DNA of 7,937 nucleotides from Oscillospiraceae bacterium (GTDB lineage Bacteria; Bacillota_A; Clostridia; Oscillospirales; JAAYXM01). The translations under genes were made by a program, and so were the position numbers. The notes beneath the pieces are model-generated. The model had not been told where the DNA came from and did not search any database. It worked only from the letters and a program-made list of their open reading frames with translations. Position 1 is the first letter of the stretch. Each line of letters begins with the position of its first letter. Below are positions 1 through 6,000 of this stretch, one piece after another. Location: assembly GCA_017408185.1 (NCBI GenBank), contig JAFQVE010000311.1, positions 1 to 7,937 on the forward strand, given 5' to 3'.

Positions 1-3000
1 ACCGGAGAGAAGATAACATTTGCTTTCCTCGCAAAGCCCATTTTCACAAATGAGCAGGCGGGCGTGGATTTTGAGTACGAAACCACGGGTAAAACTGTAC
101 AGGCAAGGAGTGTTACAGACTATTTTTCAGGAACCGGCTCCTATTCAAGAAACTGGAACTACTTTACGGAAACCGTAAATGCCGCCTCGGCGGTGATTTC
201 TGACAATAACGGAATGTATTTCGACGGAGATAAAAAATTCGGCAATTGGCTTGCGTTTAAAATCAAAGGAGTTTTGCCGGGGACATACAATGTGTCTATG
301 GAAAAGCCTGTTGAAAACAGAAAGGGCTGCGTATGGGGGTTATATGTTCTTGATGCAGATAAGTACGCAGATGCAGAAGCCATAACCTCAGCTTTGAGTG
401 AGCCTTCAAGCGAGGGAGTTGTTAAGGTCGGCGAGGTAGACACTTACGGAAGCGCTGCAGCGTCACTCGATTTCGGGAAAGTTACCCTTTCAGGTACAGC
501 TGACAGTGAGTATATACTTGTGTTCCGCTCAGAACGTGAGGGGATTGTTGATGAGGGAGAGGATGCTCCGCTCAACAGTGCCGGAACAATTGTAATGAGC
601 TCCACACAGTTTATCGCAATCAAGGGGCTTACGTTTGACGGCACATATATAGAAAGCGTTGACACTGTTCTCTCTTATTCGGAAATAGGAATCGGGGAAA
701 GCACCGCTGTTATTGCAACAACGGGTAAAAAGAACACCGGCGAGATCTTTTCCGATATGTCAGAGCTTGCTTTCGTTAATTATGAAATTATAGAGGGCAA
801 GGATGTTGTGAAGCTTGAGAGTGACGGAAAAACACTCAAGGCAATCGGCAATGGCACGGCAGTTCTTGAAACCTCAGTTATCCACGATGGGCGCGTTATT
901 ATTGACCGCGACGGAATTACGGTTGCGGATGACTACGGTATTTCGGAGCTTTGTGTATCCGGAAGTCGTGTTGCGTATACGGGTAACCATTTCCGCCTTG
1001 CTCCGCTTGCAGTGCTTGGGAACGGGACCGAAATCATTCCGGACAGCGCTGATGTAAGCTTTGAAATACTGAGCGGGGATGAGTTTGTTACCGCTGAAGC
1101 TGACACACTAATTGCCGGAAACGAAGAGGGAACGGCAAAAGTAAGAATTAAAGCAGGGTTCAGAGGCAAGACGTATGAAAGCGAAAGCTTTGACGTTTCG
1201 GTAGTTGACAGCCTTGAGCCACTCTCGGGAAAAACTTACACATACTCGGCAGACGGGATAAGCTTTGATGGCAAGGTTGGCGAATACGCAACCGCAAAAA
1301 TAGATATCCCGGCAACAGGCAGATATCAGGCGACGCTCAGTGCAAATCTCGGTAAAACATCGGGTAAAGTTGTGTTTTATGCAATACCGTACAATGATGC
1401 CGTGAATGCAAACCCATTGGGATTTATTTACGGCGCATATAAGCTTTTTGAGGCGGATTTGTATAGCCGTTCCTTTCTAACAACGGATATCCCTCTTGAT
1501 GACGCGGTATTTGATGCTCCGGGAGAATATCTGTTGGTTATGCAGATTACAGGCAAGAATGATGCAAGCATAGGATATGATATATCACTGAACAGCATAA
1601 CTTTTGACGGGGAGTCCTTTATAAGCGAGGTTAAGGTTGATGTAGATGAAACTAAGCTGGGATTCGGAGAAACCACAAGCTTTGAGGTTTTTGCATATCT
1701 TTCAAACGGAACGGAAATTCCGATTGAAAATGCAACCATTGAATATGTGGCTAATGAAAGGTTGTTTACTGTCGATGCTGAAAAAATGACCGTAACGACA
1801 AGCAACGCTGTAATCGAGCCTGCAAAAAACGAAATGACGGTGCGTGTTACATACAAGGACTACACCGCTGAAAAATCAATTGCGATTACCGTTGACCCGC
1901 AATACGGCGTAAATCCGGAAAAGAAGGCATTGATTTACGGAAACACGGAATTTTCGGTAAATAATAAGATTAGCTTTACTCCTGCGGTAGAGCTTTCCAA
2001 CCGTAATATTGTTCAGGTAAGCGAAGAAAATGCAGAGTACGTTATTGTTGAAAACTCAGACGGAGCTGTTGCGTTTGATACAGACGGAACAACTCTTCAG
2101 GCAGTGACAACCGGTAAAGCCATTGTGAAAGCGAATGTTTACTGCCGCGGAAATGTGTATGAAAGTGAAGAAGTTCTGATTTCTGTGGTTGAAAACACTT
2201 CTGTAAAGAATCTTGAAATCAACTTCACAAAAGGCGGACATGCCGGAGACGGCTTTGAAACTCTCGACAGTGCTACTGCTTATACAATTAATCGAAGCTG
2301 GGTTTTTCATGAAATTGTCGGAAACGACAAAACTCAGGCACTTAAGATGGAGCCTGCTCAGGCTCAGCTTAACTTCAATCCGTTAGAGGATGATAAGTAC
2401 CTCGCGCTGAAGGTTAAGCTTTCCGGCTCCGGTAAGTACAACGTAACGGCGTTCTCGAACAAGTGCCGCAGCCGTGCAGGACAGTTTGATATGTATATTT
2501 TCCCTGCAACAAAGGAAAATGCGACGAAGATTCCTGCAATGCTCACAACGGAGAACTATGTGGGTTATATGGATTTTTATAACGAAACCACGGCGTCAAA
2601 CGGTGTTCCGGGTGAAATTATAGATGTAAAGAAAGATTTTGAAATTTCAAACGGAGAGTATTTTGTAATACTGGAGCTTGTTCCAAGAGCGGGAAGCGTA
2701 ATCAAGGACAGCCGCGGTGATGTTGTTTATCCGACGTATATCCGATTTGCGGATATAAAAGAGATGAATGCCGCAGAGCTTGTTGCTACGAATGCTGAAA
2801 TTGATGCAGGTACAACAACTGAGCTCAGTGTTAAGATGCTTAACTGCAATGGAGAGGAACTCAATGCAGCACCTTCGGGCGTTATCTATCGCTCCTTGGA
2901 CACAAGCATAGCAACAGTGTCGGAGAACGGAGTCGTTACCGGTATAGCTGAGGGAAAGGCCGAAATCCGCGCTAATGTCAGCTACGGTGACACGATAAAA

Positions 3001-6000
3001 ACAGCAAGCACAGAGGTTTATGTAAAAGACACCTCGCCGCTTCTCGGAATATCTCTTTCCGTTCCCCAAAGTCTTTATATATACGGCTCAAAGCAGATTT
3101 ATGCAGTTGCAGATATGGAAAGCGGAAAAGCGATTACCATTCCGGAAGATTATATAACATGGGCTGTTTCTGATGACAACATCGCGGAAATCGAAAACGG
3201 AAGAATAACAGGTAAAAATGCCGGCACGGTGACCGTTACTGCCCAAATAAGCGAAGATTATAAATCGGAGGCAAGTGCGGTGAATATAGCACCCGTAACG
3301 CTTGAGGTGACTTGGGATTCAAAGGCAATGCCTACTTTGTTTACGGTACAGCAGCGTGAGAACGCAAAGAAAAATGCAGAGAAATACAGTTGGGCACGCG
3401 ATATGGTGAAGTCTGCGACCAAAAAGGCAGATGAGTATCTTGAAAGCTTTGATGTGCTGTATGATATGATTGTCCCTGAAAATCTTCCGCGCTATTATCA
3501 CGTCGGTACCAAGTATGATGATGCAAAGTACAGATGCCGATACTGTGATTACGACATCGGTGCGAATGTCAATATTTACGGCTGGACCGTAAACCCGCTC
3601 GTGCGTCAGTGGAAAATCCAGTGTCCGGACTGCAAACGTGTTTTCCCGAGTAATGATTTTGGTTCTTTCTATAAGCTTGGAGTTACGGAAAGCGGAAGCT
3701 GGAGCTATGAACAGGCTCTGCAACGCCACCATGAACTTTTTGTTTGCGAGGATGAGGAAAACGGAAACGAGTGCACTCATACGCCGCCTGCTAAGTCTGC
3801 ACCGGAAGCCGGAAGCGAGCAGTGGATGAAAAACGATCCTCGAAATGCAGCGTGGTATGCATATTACGGCTATGGTGTTGAGGGTGGATATCTCAACAAT
3901 GATTTGTATGAGGAAATGGACGAAAAACTCGGTGTTCGAGGTTGGGGTGTTGACGACGGCTTTGGGTACCGCCAGCCGTACGTATCAGACCCGAGCCTTC
4001 CCGGATATCATGTAAACTATAACGATGACGACGGCGACGGATATGCCAGATTTGTCTCCGGCTCAAAAGAAGGACCTGTTCAGCATACATATATTGCGTA
4101 TTATCTGCATGAGGGTGTATGGCTCGGCGCAGGCGGTCTTCCGCAGAGCTCTGCTATAATTAAAAATGCCATGACCGCACTTAAAAATGCCTTCCTTTAT
4201 ACGGGTGATGCAAAATACGGACGTGCAGGAACAATTCTTCTTGACAGAATTGCGGATATGTTCCCAGATTATGATTGGTACCGCTGGAAGTATTTCAGAG
4301 GAGATAATGTCCGGGGTACGGTAGTTGATGCGGTCTGGAGCACGAATCTTACCATAAGTTTTGTAGAGTGCTGTGACGCATTTCTTCCGATGTACAATGA
4401 CCAATATGTAATCGATTATCTCAGTGGAGATAGAACGAGATATGAGGTTGATGAAGAAACAGGTAATTGGAAGCGCGATGAGAACGGTGATCTCATTCCG
4501 GTAAACCTTAAAGATAGTCCTGGTGCGATAAGGAAAAATGCGGAAGAAGGAATTCTTCTTGCTTCATATAAAGCAACCCGGGAAGGAAAGCTGTATGCAA
4601 ACTTCGGACCCGAACAGGAAACTGTCGGTAAAGCGGCGATTGTAATCAACAGAATGCCCGAGACAAAAGAAATGCTTGATTGGGTATTCAATTACGGCGA
4701 ACCGTACAACGAGGGTGATTACAAGGGAGATGTAACGGGCGGAGACGTTCTGAATAAGATTATTGATGACGTTGACCGCGACGGAAATGGCGGCGAAAAT
4801 GCGCCTCAGTACAACCTCGTTTGGATGAGGAACCTTGCAAACCTTGCAGACAGTCTCAGTGGGTACGAACTGTATCCTATGGCAGACTTGTTCGCAAATC
4901 CAAAATATGTGAAGATGCTTACCGGTCAGATACGCCAGACTCTCGGCGGATATTACACGCCGCAAACGGGAGACAGCGGATATACTGCAAGTAAGGGAAT
5001 GTACGTTAATTTGTCGGCAATGCTGACTGCGTTCAAGCATACAAAGGATCGCTTGCTTGCACGTGCGATATGGAAGTATAACGAAGAAACTCTCGGCGGG
5101 GATATATCAAATCTCCACGGTTCTCTGTTTGATGAGGATGCCGAAGCGATTATGCGTGAGATAGAAGCCATCGTAAAGGAAGACGGAGAATTTGCGCTCG
5201 GAAGCGAGCTTATGGCAGGCTACGGCCTTGTTGCGCTCCGTGCCGGCGGAAAATTCAACTCTGCCGCTTCTTCAACGGAGAAAAACACGCACCGCGATTT
5301 TGCAATGTATTTCGGAGCAACCGATTTCCACGGTCATTCCGATTCGTTGAATCTCTACATTTCCGCATTCGGGCTTAATATGGCGCCGGATCTCGGATAT
5401 CCCGCTTCCACCGGTGTTCAGCCGAACCGCTTCCAGTGGGTTCGCACAACGCTCTCGCACAACACGGTTGTTGTCGATGAAACCGAGCAGATGACAAAGG
5501 GCGAGACCGCAGTTCCGCATCACTTTGACGATTCGGGGCGCGTAAGGCTGTTTGATGCAAGCGCGGATGTTTATGCACAGACGGATGAATACCGCCGCTC
5601 GTTGATTATGGTGGATGTAAACGATGATATTTCCTATGGCGTTGATTTCTTCCACGTATACGGGGGAAGCGATCATCTTTACAGCTTCCACAGCCAGTCG
5701 GATGAAATCTGCGCAACTGAAGGCCTTGGTGAAATTGAAGAATATCCGACACGTAAGCTGGCCGACGGAACACTTGTCGGAACATATGCCGGAACTGATG
5801 TTCCTTACGGTGGAGACCCCGGCGGTAACGCACCGAATAACGTTTACCCGCTCGGATATACGTGGCTTCGTGATGTCCGCACGTCAATCACTCCCGAAAA
5901 GGATTTTTCGGTGGAGTTTAAGCTGAAGGACTGGAACAAAGCACTTGACAGAAATGCAGATTTACGGCTTCGTATGACTATGGTAAGCGATGAGCCTATG

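Noticed and set aside
64..66. GTG at 64 as the start of the large gene
   Set aside because: The frame is open back to base 1, there is no Shine-Dalgarno at a usable distance, and the residues that follow (DFEYETTGKT) are not a signal peptide although the protein must be exported.
4768..4800. D-V-D-R-D-G as a second calcium-binding or dockerin loop
   Set aside because: The segment fits better as the family's D-G-x(3)-E-x(4)-Y catalytic tyrosine motif, position 12 of the supposed loop is Ala and not an acidic residue, and there is no second dockerin half nearby.
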